A DNA stretch of 56,373 nucleotides from an uncultured Erysipelotrichaceae bacterium (GTDB taxonomy: Bacteria; Bacillota_I; Bacilli_A; Erysipelotrichales; Erysipelotrichaceae). Position 1 is the stretch's first letter; each line of letters starts with the position of its first letter. Under the pieces are notes generated by a model that did not search any database, had not been told where the DNA came from, and saw nothing but the letters and a program-made list of their open reading frames with translations. The DNA is taken from assembly GCA_934725085.1 (NCBI GenBank), contig CAKVAL010000007.1, forward strand, positions 1 to 56,373, written 5' to 3'. The translations under genes and the position numbers were made by a program. This document shows, piece after piece, positions 48,493 to 56,363 of the stretch.

Positions 48493-50241
48493 ATGAAGGG
48501 TGTCAGTTTAGAGATATTTAAAAATGAAGAATTATTGAGCATAGCGATATGCTCATTTCTTGTGTTTACTTGTTTATATTTAATTTATAAAAAACATAAG
48601 AACAAAGAATTGTTTTGTCTTGGAAGTATTGTCATCATATATGGACTTATTTCAATTTGGAATCTAGGTTCTTTTGAAATGCCTATCAGTACTTGGCAGC
48701 CTGCCACTGATAATCAATCGTTTATTCTTGAGTTGAGTCAGAGTAAGTTTGAACAGATTAATATCATCTATGGTGAGGGTGATAATAACAGTCTTGTTGG
48801 TGAGCATGAATATCAATTAGGAGTGAATGGTATTGTCCTTGAGGGTTCCAATGATTTAAGCATTTGGGATAATATTGTTACTTTAGATGAAGGACTAATT
48901 TATGAGTATCAAAGTATTAAGGGTTGTTTTAACTATAAATATATTAGGATAAATAGTAGTAGTAAATTAAATACGATAACCGAGATAGCTTTTTATAATA
49001 AAGATAGTATTGTAGGAACTAAGGTCTATGAAGATGAGCATGGTGGTAAGTATCCTGCTTCTTTAGTAATTGATGAACAAGAAATGACTGAGATTGATCC
49101 TATTTATTATGATGAGTTCTTTTTTGATGAAGTCTATCATGTTAGAAACGCAAAAGAAGTGGCAGATGGCCAATATATGTATGCCAACACTCATCCATTA
49201 CTTGGTACTAATATTATTGCCTTGTTTGTTAAGTTGTTTGGATTTAGTCCCTTTGTATATAGATTACCAGGAGTCTTGTTTGGCATCTTTATCGTAATTG
49301 CTATTTACTATATTTGTAAGAAATTATTTGATGATATTTATTTATCTTGCGTTGGTGCTATCTTGTGTGTTGGTGATTTCATGCACCTAACAACTAGTAG
49401 AATTGGTACGATTGAGCCCTTTAGCATTTTCTTTATTATTATGATGTATTACTTTATGGTGAAATATTATAAAGAAGATAATTATAAGAAAGAACTAATC
49501 AATTTATTATTATCGGGTATCTTTATGGGCTTTGCGATAAGTGTTAAGTGGAATGCGTGTTACTCGGCAGTTGGCTTGGCTTTTATCTTGTTTAGAAAAT
49601 TATTTGAGAATAAAGAAAGGGTAATCAAGACATTGCTTTGGTGTTTATTATTCTTTGTGTTAAATCCGCTTTTGATTTATTGCCTATGTTATTTGCCAGA
49701 TAAAGTATGGAAAGATGATGTTTTCTCTTTTAAGAATGTTTTTGAACATAATCTTATGATGTTTAAGTATCATCATGAATTAAATGCTAGTCATCCTTTT
49801 GAAGCCAGATGGTATGAGTGGTTATTGGACTTAAGACCTATTTGGTATTATGCCAATATTAATGATAATGTTTCTAATACCATAGCTTGTTTCTCTAATC
49901 CCTTATTAACATGGTTTGGTTTGCCTTGTGTTGTTTATACTTTATTTAATATTAAGGATAAGAGAGCTTTTGTGATAATTATGGGCTATGTTTCATCACT
50001 ACTACCTTGGATCTTTATTTCTAGATCTACCTTTGCCTACCATTTTTATCCAACCAGTATTTTTACAATGTTAGCCATTGTCTATACTTTTAGTAAGTTA
50101 GAGAATAGAAAAGTAATTAATACTTTTATCTTTATTTATCTGTTGGTGTTTATTGTTTATTTGCCTATATGTACAGGCTTTGGGACAACAAGGGAATATA
50201 TTAAATTGTTGGAAGTATTGCCTAGGTGGTATTTTGGTTGA
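48493..50241 (+). CDS. PMT-type membrane glycosyltransferase with discoidin-like insert
   Basis: 582 residues. Two hydrophobic segments lie at the N-terminus, then a soluble extracytoplasmic insert (about residues 60-190) with GVNGIVLEGSNDLSIWDNI and YKYIRINSSSKLNTITEIAF that reads like an F5/8 type C (discoidin) carbohydrate-binding fold. Next comes the GT-C catalytic loop FFDEVYHVRNAKEV (DE motif) and HPLLGTNIIALFVKLFG, and about nine further membrane segments. PMT family enzymes transfer mannose from a lipid carrier to proteins or glycans; the substrate is unknown here. No good ribosome site is visible. Confidence 0.83.
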   Translation: MKGVSLEIFKNEELLSIAICSFLVFTCLYLIYKKHKNKELFCLGSIVIIYGLISIWNLGSFEMPISTWQPATDNQSFILELSQSKFEQINIIYGEGDNNSLVGEHEYQLGVNGIVLEGSNDLSIWDNIVTLDEGLIYEYQSIKGCFNYKYIRINSSSKLNTITEIAFYNKDSIVGTKVYEDEHGGKYPASLVIDEQEMTEIDPIYYDEFFFDEVYHVRNAKEVADGQYMYANTHPLLGTNIIALFVKLFGFSPFVYRLPGVLFGIFIVIAIYYICKKLFDDIYLSCVGAILCVGDFMHLTTSRIGTIEPFSIFFIIMMYYFMVKYYKEDNYKKELINLLLSGIFMGFAISVKWNACYSAVGLAFILFRKLFENKERVIKTLLWCLLFFVLNPLLIYCLCYLPDKVWKDDVFSFKNVFEHNLMMFKYHHELNASHPFEARWYEWLLDLRPIWYYANINDNVSNTIACFSNPLLTWFGLPCVVYTLFNIKDKRAFVIIMGYVSSLLPWIFISRSTFAYHFYPTSIFTMLAIVYTFSKLENRKVINTFIFIYLLVFIVYLPICTGFGTTREYIKLLEVLPRWYFG

Positions 50242-50256
50242 TTTTAATTTATAATA

Positions 50257-50276
50257 TAGTTAGCGAAAACTAACTA
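50257..50276. promoter_or_regulatory. Perfect inverted repeat operator at the ZIP promoter
   Basis: TAGTTAG-CGAAAA-CTAACTA lies just downstream of TATAAT (50250-50255) and just upstream of the ribosome site of the ZIP gene. The position fits a repressor operator, plausibly metal-responsive given the gene. The sequence is not a clear match to a known Zur, MntR or AdcR box. Confidence 0.6.
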
Positions 50277-50287
50277 GGAGAAGAATT

Positions 50288-51070
50288 ATGAGTAATTATA
50301 TATATCAATTGGTAGTAGGTTTACTATTACCATTAGTAGGTACAACGCTAGGTTGTAGTATGATCTTTATCTTAAAGAAAGATATGGATAAAAAGGTAGA
50401 GAAGGTATTGTTGGGATTTGCCTCTGGTGTGATGATTGCGGCCTCTGTTTGGTCATTATTAATTCCATCTATTGATATGGCTAGCGGGATTAAATGGCTT
50501 CCTGCGGCAGTTGGTTTTATGGTTGGTATCTTATTTTTGTTGTTGTTGGATACAGTTATTCCACATTTACATCTAAATAATGATAAGCCTGAAGGTTTGC
50601 CTTCTAAGTTAAATAAATCATTTATGTTGGTACTAGCAGTTACTCTTCATAATATTCCAGAAGGAATGGCGGTTGGTGTGGTGTTGGCGGCAATGCTTAA
50701 AGGCAGTGAGGTTGTAACACCTGCTGCTGCCCTTACTTTAGCGATGGGTATTGCGATACAGAATTTCCCAGAAGGAGCCATTGTATCAGCGCCTTTAAAT
50801 AGTGAAGGCATGTCCAAGAGAAAGTCTTTCTTATATGGTGTTATGTCGGGTGTAGTAGAGCCAATTGGTGCTATCTTAACTATTTTATTGACTTCATTAA
50901 TTACGCCATTATTACCATATATGTTGTCTTTTGCGGCAGGGGCAATGATTTATGTAGTGGTTGAAGAACTTATTCCAGAAGCACAGGCAGGTGAACATTC
51001 TAATATTGGTACTGTAGCTACAGCTATTGGCTTTGTCTTAATGATGGTTTTGGATGTGGCTTTAGGATAA
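50288..51070 (+). CDS. ZIP family divalent metal transporter
   Basis: 260 residues with eight membrane segments. The metal-binding motifs of segments 4 and 5 are intact: HNIPEGMAVGVV and QNFPEGAIVSAP. A short loop with PHLHLNND may be the variable His loop. It imports Zn2+ or Fe2+ type ions in ZupT-like proteins. AGGAGAAG lies before the ATG, behind a perfect inverted repeat in operator position. It opens a metal-related block that continues with a Cys-rich membrane protein and a zinc ABC transporter. Confidence 0.93.
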   Translation: MSNYIYQLVVGLLLPLVGTTLGCSMIFILKKDMDKKVEKVLLGFASGVMIAASVWSLLIPSIDMASGIKWLPAAVGFMVGILFLLLLDTVIPHLHLNNDKPEGLPSKLNKSFMLVLAVTLHNIPEGMAVGVVLAAMLKGSEVVTPAAALTLAMGIAIQNFPEGAIVSAPLNSEGMSKRKSFLYGVMSGVVEPIGAILTILLTSLITPLLPYMLSFAAGAMIYVVVEELIPEAQAGEHSNIGTVATAIGFVLMMVLDVALG

Positions 51071-51079
51071 AATATAGAA

Positions 51080-51373
51080 ATGATGGATAGAAGAAAGGTT
51101 TATAAATTATTAAACACAATTGCAATCTTGTTTGTAGTTCTTTATTCTGTCTTTTTTGTGGCAATTAAGAGTGAACATGAGTGTTTTGGGGAAGGGTGTC
51201 AAACTTGTTACCAAATAGAGCTTTGTGTAAGGTCTTTAAAGACCATGCCACTGGTAATAGTTATTGTTGCTGGTGTAGTTGTTAAACATATTTTATCTAG
51301 GGATGAGTATCCTTGTTTATATAGGGTTGAGGGTAGTACTTTAACATCTTTAAAGATAAAACTTCTAAGTTGA
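51080..51373 (+). CDS. Small Cys-rich membrane protein in the zinc block
   Basis: 97 residues with two hydrophobic segments (about 10-27 and 57-72) and between them a short loop KSEHECFGEGCQTCYQIELC with His and four Cys, well placed to bind a metal on the outer side. Similar short proteins with an EH-x-C-x4-C-x2-C loop occur beside zinc transporter genes in other Bacillota as far as I recall; no function is established. It lies 9 bases after the ZIP gene and 52 before the zinc-binding lipoprotein. The start could also be 51083. Confidence 0.75.
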   Translation: MMDRRKVYKLLNTIAILFVVLYSVFFVAIKSEHECFGEGCQTCYQIELCVRSLKTMPLVIVIVAGVVVKHILSRDEYPCLYRVEGSTLTSLKIKLLS

Positions 51374-51425
51374 TGTTTATTGTATATGGATTAAATAAAT
51401 ATTGATTTGGAGGTAAAAAAGATTA

Positions 51426-52370
51426 ATGAAAAGAATAATTGTTTTATTACTAAGTGCTTTGATGGTGCTTAGTGTTTTAAGTGGCTGTGATAATAAGAAA
51501 AATAACAATGATAACAAACTAAAGGTTGTGACTACTATATTCCCTATATATGATTGGGTAAGAGAAGTATTGGGTGATGTTGATGTAGATGTTGAGGCTC
51601 TTCTTAATAATGGTGTTGATTTACATAGTTATCAACCTACTGTTGATGATATCGCTAAGATTAATAACGCAGACGTTTTCATGTATGTTGGTGGTGAGTC
51701 TGATGGATGGGTCGAATCTGTGCTCGAATCTAATAAGAATGTAAGAGTAGTTAACTTGTTAGAAGTATTGGGCGATAGTGTTAAGCTTGAGGAAGAGCTT
51801 GAGGGTGTAGAATATGATCATGAACATGACCATGAGGATGAAGAAGAATATGATGAACATGTTTGGTTGTCTTTAAGAAATGCCAAGAAGTGTGTAGAGG
51901 CTATTAAGGATGTATTGTGTGAGCTTGATTCTAGTAATGCGGATAGATATGAAAAGAATGCTGAAGAGTATATCGAAAAGTTAGAGTTATTAGATCAGAA
52001 ATATATGGAAGTTGTAAGTAATTCCAAAAATAATACTTTGGTATTTGGCGATCGTTTCCCATTTAGATATTTGGTTGATGATTATAATTTAAATTATTAT
52101 GCAGCTTTTGCGGGTTGTTCAACTGAAAGTGAAGCTAGTTTTAATACGATTACTTTTTTAGCTAAGAAGTTAGATGAATTGGGTTTAACAAGTATTTTGA
52201 AAATAGAGGGTAATAATCATAAGATTGCGGAAACAATCATTAAGAATACTGAAAACAAGAATCAAGAGATTTTGACTTTAAACTCAATGCAGGGAAGTAT
52301 CTTAGAAGGTGATACTTATTTATCAATCATGGAAAACAACCTTGAAGTGTTGAAAAAGGCTTTAAATTAG
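51426..52370 (+). CDS. Zinc ABC transporter substrate-binding lipoprotein (ZnuA/AdcA type)
   Basis: 314 residues with lipobox LSGC (Cys21) and the cluster A-I metal-binding fold: TTIFPIYDWVREVLGD, DLHSYQPTVDDIAKI (first His), FMYVGGESDGWVE, a His/Asp/Glu-rich loop (YDHEHDHEDEEEYDEHVW) and DRFPFRYLVDDY. The His-rich loop indicates zinc. It delivers metal to the ATPase and permease that follow. GGAGG lies 14 bases before the ATG. Residues WVESVLES are encoded by two units of the CTCGAATCT-type 12-bp repeat also found at 28013. Confidence 0.93.
   Translation: MKRIIVLLLSALMVLSVLSGCDNKKNNNDNKLKVVTTIFPIYDWVREVLGDVDVDVEALLNNGVDLHSYQPTVDDIAKINNADVFMYVGGESDGWVESVLESNKNVRVVNLLEVLGDSVKLEEELEGVEYDHEHDHEDEEEYDEHVWLSLRNAKKCVEAIKDVLCELDSSNADRYEKNAEEYIEKLELLDQKYMEVVSNSKNNTLVFGDRFPFRYLVDDYNLNYYAAFAGCSTESEASFNTITFLAKKLDELGLTSILKIEGNNHKIAETIIKNTENKNQEILTLNSMQGSILEGDTYLSIMENNLEVLKKALN
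51708..51731 (+). repeat. Two 12-bp units related to the 28013 array
   Basis: TGGGTCGAATCT (51708-51719) and GTGCTCGAATCT (51720-51731) match the GGGCTCGAAYCT unit of the LtaS-like gene in the same 12-bp register. Confidence 0.6.
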
Positions 52371-52372
52371 TT

Positions 52373-52978
52373 ATGACTATAAAGTGTATTGATTTAGATA
52401 TCGGTTATGATGGTAAGACTGTTGTATCTGGTTTAAATTTAAAGATTAATGATGGCGATTATTTATGTATTGTAGGTGAGAATGGTTCGGGTAAGACCAC
52501 ACTTATGAAAACACTATTAGGTTTGATACCATTGTTGGGTGGCAGTATTCAAGGTTTAAATAAGAATGATATAGGTTATCTTCCCCAAATAAGTGATATC
52601 CAAAAGGATTTTCCCGCTACTGTTGAAGAAGTTGTTTTATTAGGAACTAAGAAGTTATTTTATAGAAAAAAGGAAAAAGATTTGATGAGATTTAATTTAG
52701 AAAGATTAAATATCGCAAATCTTTCAAAGTGCAAATTTTCTGAATTATCAGGAGGGCAAAGACAAAGGGTGCTTTTAGCTAGAGCACTTTGCGCAAGTAA
52801 GAAGATCTTATTATTGGATGAACCGGTATCAGGATTAGATCCTAAGGCAACTGTTATGATGTATGAGATTATCAATAAATTAAATAAGGAAGACGGAATG
52901 ACTATCATAATGATTTCTCATGATTTAAATGGTTCTTTAAAATATGCAAGTAATGTTTTAAATGTAGGTGAAAAATAA
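52373..52978 (+). CDS. Zinc ABC transporter ATP-binding protein (ZnuC/AdcC type)
   Basis: A compact 201-residue ABC ATPase: Walker A VGENGSGKTT (about residues 34-43), Q-loop YLPQISD, signature LSGGQRQR, Walker B KILLLDEPVSGLD and switch MISHD. It starts 2 bases after the binding protein stop and its own stop overlaps the permease start by one base. It has no regulatory C-terminal extension and is short for the family. Confidence 0.93.
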   Translation: MTIKCIDLDIGYDGKTVVSGLNLKINDGDYLCIVGENGSGKTTLMKTLLGLIPLLGGSIQGLNKNDIGYLPQISDIQKDFPATVEEVVLLGTKKLFYRKKEKDLMRFNLERLNIANLSKCKFSELSGGQRQRVLLARALCASKKILLLDEPVSGLDPKATVMMYEIINKLNKEDGMTIIMISHDLNGSLKYASNVLNVGEK

Positions 52979-53802
52979 TGATAGATAAGTTAATTATGTA
53001 TTTAAATTATCCCTTTGTGCGTTATGCCTTTATTGTTGGTGTGTTGGTTGCCTTGTGTTCATCATTGTTTGGTGTGATATTGGTGTTAAAGAGATTTTCT
53101 TTTATTGGAGATGGTCTATCTCATGTAGCCTTTGGGGCAATGACTATCTCTACTGTCTTAAGTATTCAAAATGAATTACCTTTCGTGATGTTGTTTACGA
53201 TAATTGTTGCCATTATTATCTTGAATAACAAGAAGATTAGGGGTGATGCCATGGTTGGGATGTTGTCGGTTGGCTCTTTGGCAATTGGCTATTTGTTGAT
53301 GAATATATCGGGTACTTCAGCTAATGTGGCGGGTGATGTTTGTAGTACCTTGTTTGGTTCTACTTCGATCCTTACTTTATCTATTAGTGATGTTTATTTG
53401 TGTGTAATATTATCGATAGTTGTAATTATTTTATTTATAGGGCTTTACAACAAGATATTCTCAATTACCTTTGATGAAGATTTTGCCAAGGCGGTAGGTG
53501 TAAATGTAGAATTTTATAATCTAATATTTGCGATTGTTATTGCGATTATCATCGTTTTGGCAATGAATCTTGTTGGTTCTTTATTGATATCAGCCTTAGT
53601 AATCTTTCCATCTTTATCAGCTATGTGTATCTTTAAAAGCTTTAAGGGCGTGACTATTTGTGCTGCTTTCTTAGCGATACTTTGTTCATCTTTTGGAATA
53701 TTAATATCGATACTAACAAGTACACCCGTTGGCTCTACGATTGTAGTGGTTCAGATAGTTGTTTTTATCTTGTGTAACTTAATAGGACTTATTAGAAGAT
53801 GA
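52978..53802 (+). CDS. Zinc ABC transporter permease (ZnuB/AdcB type)
   Basis: 274 residues with about eight membrane segments of the ABC-3 family. SFIGDGLSHVAFGAMTI near residue 41 and AMNLVGSLLISALVIFPS near 195 are the usual coupling and core motifs. It completes the three-gene zinc importer and overlaps the next lipoprotein gene by 4 bases (ATGA). Confidence 0.93.
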   Translation: MIDKLIMYLNYPFVRYAFIVGVLVALCSSLFGVILVLKRFSFIGDGLSHVAFGAMTISTVLSIQNELPFVMLFTIIVAIIILNNKKIRGDAMVGMLSVGSLAIGYLLMNISGTSANVAGDVCSTLFGSTSILTLSISDVYLCVILSIVVIILFIGLYNKIFSITFDEDFAKAVGVNVEFYNLIFAIVIAIIIVLAMNLVGSLLISALVIFPSLSAMCIFKSFKGVTICAAFLAILCSSFGILISILTSTPVGSTIVVVQIVVFILCNLIGLIRR

Positions 53803-54305
53803 AGAAGATAATTTGTGTGTTAGTCGTGTTGTTACTTCTTAATGCTTGTAATAAAAAGGAAGGAGAACAACAAGATAGCGATAAACAAACAATTGTTGAT
53901 GTAGATTATCAAAGTGAGATAGAGGAAACAATCAAGGAAGAAAATGTTATAGAAGAAGAAATTGATGATGGTGAAATAGATATAGACTTGAGTGAATTAA
54001 CTAGTATCATGGCATATTGTGAGGTATGCAACATCATATCTGATTTAGATAATAATAAAGGAAAGAGAATCAAGATAAGGGGTTTGTTGGAATATTATGA
54101 GGACCCTGAAACTAAAGAAAAAATATTTGGTTGTACAGTAATGGATGCCACCGCTTGTTGTTCTCTTGGTTTGATGTTTATACCTATTGATGATAATAAT
54201 TTGCCTGAAAAATATTCGATTGTTAATGTGACTGGTATCCTTGAAGTGTATGAAAAAGATGGATATGAATTGTGTAGGTTAAAAAATGCTATTGTAGAAT
54301 GGTGA
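53799..54305 (+). CDS. Lipoprotein with CxxC and CC motifs, zinc operon accessory
   Basis: 168 residues with lipobox LNAC (Cys17), an acidic Glu/Asp-rich spacer (residues 25-68), then a folded part with YCEVCNIISDL, KRIKIRGLLEYYEDPETKEK, MDATACCSLGLMFIP and VNVTGILEVYE. The two-strand pattern looks like an OB-type fold, and four Cys could bind zinc. The 4-base overlap with the permease gene ties it to zinc uptake, perhaps as a membrane-tethered metallochaperone. The function is inferred only. Confidence 0.75.
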   Translation: MKKIICVLVVLLLLNACNKKEGEQQDSDKQTIVDVDYQSEIEETIKEENVIEEEIDDGEIDIDLSELTSIMAYCEVCNIISDLDNNKGKRIKIRGLLEYYEDPETKEKIFGCTVMDATACCSLGLMFIPIDDNNLPEKYSIVNVTGILEVYEKDGYELCRLKNAIVEW

Positions 54306-54307
54306 TG

Positions 54308-54366
54308 TTGACAATGAGCTTCTAAAGTGGATAAAATAATACAAGTTTGAATAGTTCAAATTTGAA
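54308..54366 (+). promoter_or_regulatory. marR-tauE promoter with overlapping palindromes
   Basis: TTGACA (54308-54313), an 18-base spacer and TAAAAT (54332-54337). Immediately downstream TTTGAA-TAG-TTCAAA (54346-54360) overlaps TTCAAATTTGAA (54355-54366), two perfect palindromes on alternating arms. This is a typical position for MarR autorepression. Confidence 0.75.
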
Positions 54367-54380
54367 TTAAGGGAGGAGTC

Positions 54381-54809
54381 ATGGAATCACAAATTGCTTT
54401 CTTAAATAAGTTTGGAAGAGCTTATGTTAGTTATTGTAAGTTAATATGTAAACAATACGATATTAATCAAACGGAATTTGATATTTTGATGTTCTTCGGG
54501 AATAATCCTGAATATGATTGTGCTAAGGATATTGTGGATGTAAGAAAGATTAAAGCTAATCTAATTTCAGTTAATGTTGATAAGCTTGTTAATGATGGTT
54601 ATCTTGAAAGAAAACTAGCTTTAGATGATCGTCGCAAGTATCGTCTTTTACTAACAACAAAGGGTAAGGCTTTGGTTAAAGAAGGAAAAAGAATCCAGGA
54701 CTCTTTTATAGAATTACTATTCGATTCAGTTAGTGCTAAGGATAGAAAAGCTTTTAATAAGGTTTTAGAACTAATTGATAAGAACTTGGAGAGGATTTTA
54801 GAAGATTAA
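54381..54809 (+). CDS. MarR family transcriptional regulator
   Basis: 142 residues with a winged helix-turn-helix (QTEFDILMFFGNNPEYDCAK, VDKLVNDGYLERK, DDRRKYRLLLTTKGK) and flanking dimerisation helices. The DDRR wing motif is the MarR signature. GGGAGGAG precedes the ATG. It overlaps tauE by one base (TAATG), so its regulated target is most likely the sulfite-exporter-family gene after it and itself, through the palindromes in the shared promoter. A role for the zinc block before it is possible but not shown. Confidence 0.9.
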   Translation: MESQIAFLNKFGRAYVSYCKLICKQYDINQTEFDILMFFGNNPEYDCAKDIVDVRKIKANLISVNVDKLVNDGYLERKLALDDRRKYRLLLTTKGKALVKEGKRIQDSFIELLFDSVSAKDRKAFNKVLELIDKNLERILED

Positions 54810-55585
54810 TGGAATTGTTTATAACTATTTTAGTTACTTTCTTTGCCGGTATGGGTGCAGGTTTGGGTACTGGTTTTGCAGGCATGAGCGCTGCGGCTGT
54901 TATTAGTCCAATGCTGATAACTTTCTTACATATGGATCCGTTTATGGCAGTAGGCATTGCCCTATCATCTGATGTATTGGCTAGTGCTGTTAGTGCTTAT
55001 ACTTATCATAAGAATAAGAATTTAGATGTCAAGAATGGCCTTATTATGATGGCTTTTGTCTTGATGTTTACAGTAGTTGGAAGCTATGTAGCTTCGTTAT
55101 TGCCATCTAGTACTATGGGCAACTTTAGTGTGCTTATGACTTTATTGTTGGGTGTTAAGTTTATTTTAAAGCCAGTTATGACTACTAAGGAAAATATGGA
55201 GGCTGTTTCAAAGAAAAAAAGAATCGTTGGTTCGATTGTATGCGGTATTATAATTGGCTTTATTTGTGGCTTTGTTGGAGCAGGTGGGGGCATGATGATG
55301 TTACTTATCTTGACTAGTGTCTTGGGCTATGAATTAAAGACTGCTGTTGGTACCAGTGTCTTTATAATGACATTTACTGCCTTAACTGGTGCTTTTTCTC
55401 ATTTTATGATTAAGGGTAGTCCTGATTGGTTGGTATTTGGCTTGTGTGTAATTTTTACCTTAATATGGGCACGTATTGCCTCTCTTATTGCGAATAAGGC
55501 TAAACCGGAAACGCTTAATAGAGCAGTTGGTGTGATACTTATTGTCTTGAGTGTTTCGGTATTGTGTTTTAATGCATTAGTATAA
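54809..55585 (+). CDS. TauE/SafE family membrane protein (sulfite exporter family)
   Basis: 258 residues with about eight membrane segments in two repeats. GAGLGTGFAGMSAAAVISPM (about residues 11-30) and CGFVGAGGGMMMLLIL are the paired family motifs. Members export organosulfur or sulfur anions or act as anion channels; the substrate is not predictable from this sequence. It is coupled to the MarR gene and ends at a bidirectional terminator. Confidence 0.9.
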   Translation: MELFITILVTFFAGMGAGLGTGFAGMSAAAVISPMLITFLHMDPFMAVGIALSSDVLASAVSAYTYHKNKNLDVKNGLIMMAFVLMFTVVGSYVASLLPSSTMGNFSVLMTLLLGVKFILKPVMTTKENMEAVSKKKRIVGSIVCGIIIGFICGFVGAGGGMMMLLILTSVLGYELKTAVGTSVFIMTFTALTGAFSHFMIKGSPDWLVFGLCVIFTLIWARIASLIANKAKPETLNRAVGVILIVLSVSVLCFNALV

Positions 55586-55612
55586 AAATCAGTTCAAATG
55601 AACTGATTTTTT
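55584..55612. terminator. Bidirectional terminator between tauE and the LytTR gene
   Basis: AAAATCAGTT (55585-55594) pairs perfectly with AACTGATTTT (55601-55610) around a 6-base loop, with T runs on both strands. It covers the last codons of the LytTR gene. Confidence 0.88.
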
Positions 55613-56286
55613 AGTAGGATCTCTTTTTTGATTTGGGTATATTTCTTTTCCGGGATAGGCAACATAGTTCCATCTTTTAAATAGACCTTAAATCTTTCAA
55701 TTTTGGTAACATTAGAAGGATTAATTAAGTAGGCTGCATGAATTCTTAATAAGTGCTCATTGTGCTTTTCTAAGAAGTCTTTAAGACTACCGTTTATTTT
55801 TAATGTGTTTTTTATAGTATGAACTGCAAGTTTATTAGAACGTTTAACAGTTTCTACGTATAGAAGGTCGTTAATTGGAATATGGTAAATGCTTAAATCA
55901 TCAGCTTTTAAGATTAAATAATAGTCTTGTTTCTCAATTAAGCGAATAGGAAGACCTTGTTGTTGGTAATGATTAGGATAGATGACATCTCTTTCATCGT
56001 ATTTCCATTCATTACTAACATGGACTACCATAGCTTGCCAGTTATCATTTTTATTTATCCATGAGAATTGGGTTCTTTGGTCATGGCGGTCAGTGTTCCC
56101 ATTAGGATAGTGGGTATATATATCGTATTGAAGGATTACTTCAAGAGCTTTTTTATTGATTTTTATTGATGTAGATTTAATGGAACCTATGGAGAATGTT
56201 AATTCGTGTTTATCGTTAGAAAAAGCTTTTATGATATTTTCCTTGCCTCTAATTTCTTGTTTCTCAGCAGGACCAAGCCATAACAC
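55594..56286 (-). CDS. LytTR DNA-binding regulator with N-terminal SnoaL-like domain, 5'-truncated
   Basis: The C-terminal 100 residues form a LytTR domain (NDLLYVETVKRSNKLAVHTI, FLEKHNEHLLRIHAAYLIN, VYLKDGTMLPIPEKKY). The N-terminal part (LWLGPAEKQEIRGKENIIKA, SWINKNDNWQAMVVHVSNEW) looks like the SnoaL/DUF4440-type domain that precedes LytTR in a family of Bacillota regulators. In-frame codons before the GTG at 56286 still read like the domain (TELYIADDV), then a stop and hairpin repeats appear. The true N-terminus is therefore missing, by insertion or at the assembly edge. There is no ribosome site before 56286. Confidence 0.75.
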   Translation of the reverse strand: MLWLGPAEKQEIRGKENIIKAFSNDKHELTFSIGSIKSTSIKINKKALEVILQYDIYTHYPNGNTDRHDQRTQFSWINKNDNWQAMVVHVSNEWKYDERDVIYPNHYQQQGLPIRLIEKQDYYLILKADDLSIYHIPINDLLYVETVKRSNKLAVHTIKNTLKINGSLKDFLEKHNEHLLRIHAAYLINPSNVTKIERFKVYLKDGTMLPIPEKKYTQIKKEILLKNQFI

Positions 56287-56318
56287 ATCATCAGCTATGT
56301 AGAGTTCGGTTAAACTGA

Positions 56319-56363
56319 CCAGTCAATTCGGATTGACTGGCTGCCCAGTTCGTTAAGAACTGG
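56319..56363. repeat. Two adjacent perfect hairpins at the window edge
   Basis: CCAGTCAAT-TCGG-ATTGACTGG (56319-56340) and CCAGTTC-GTTAA-GAACTGG (56345-56363). Both begin CCAGT and lie at the point where the LytTR reading frame is broken. They could be REP-like elements or the end of a repeat where assembly stopped. Confidence 0.65.
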
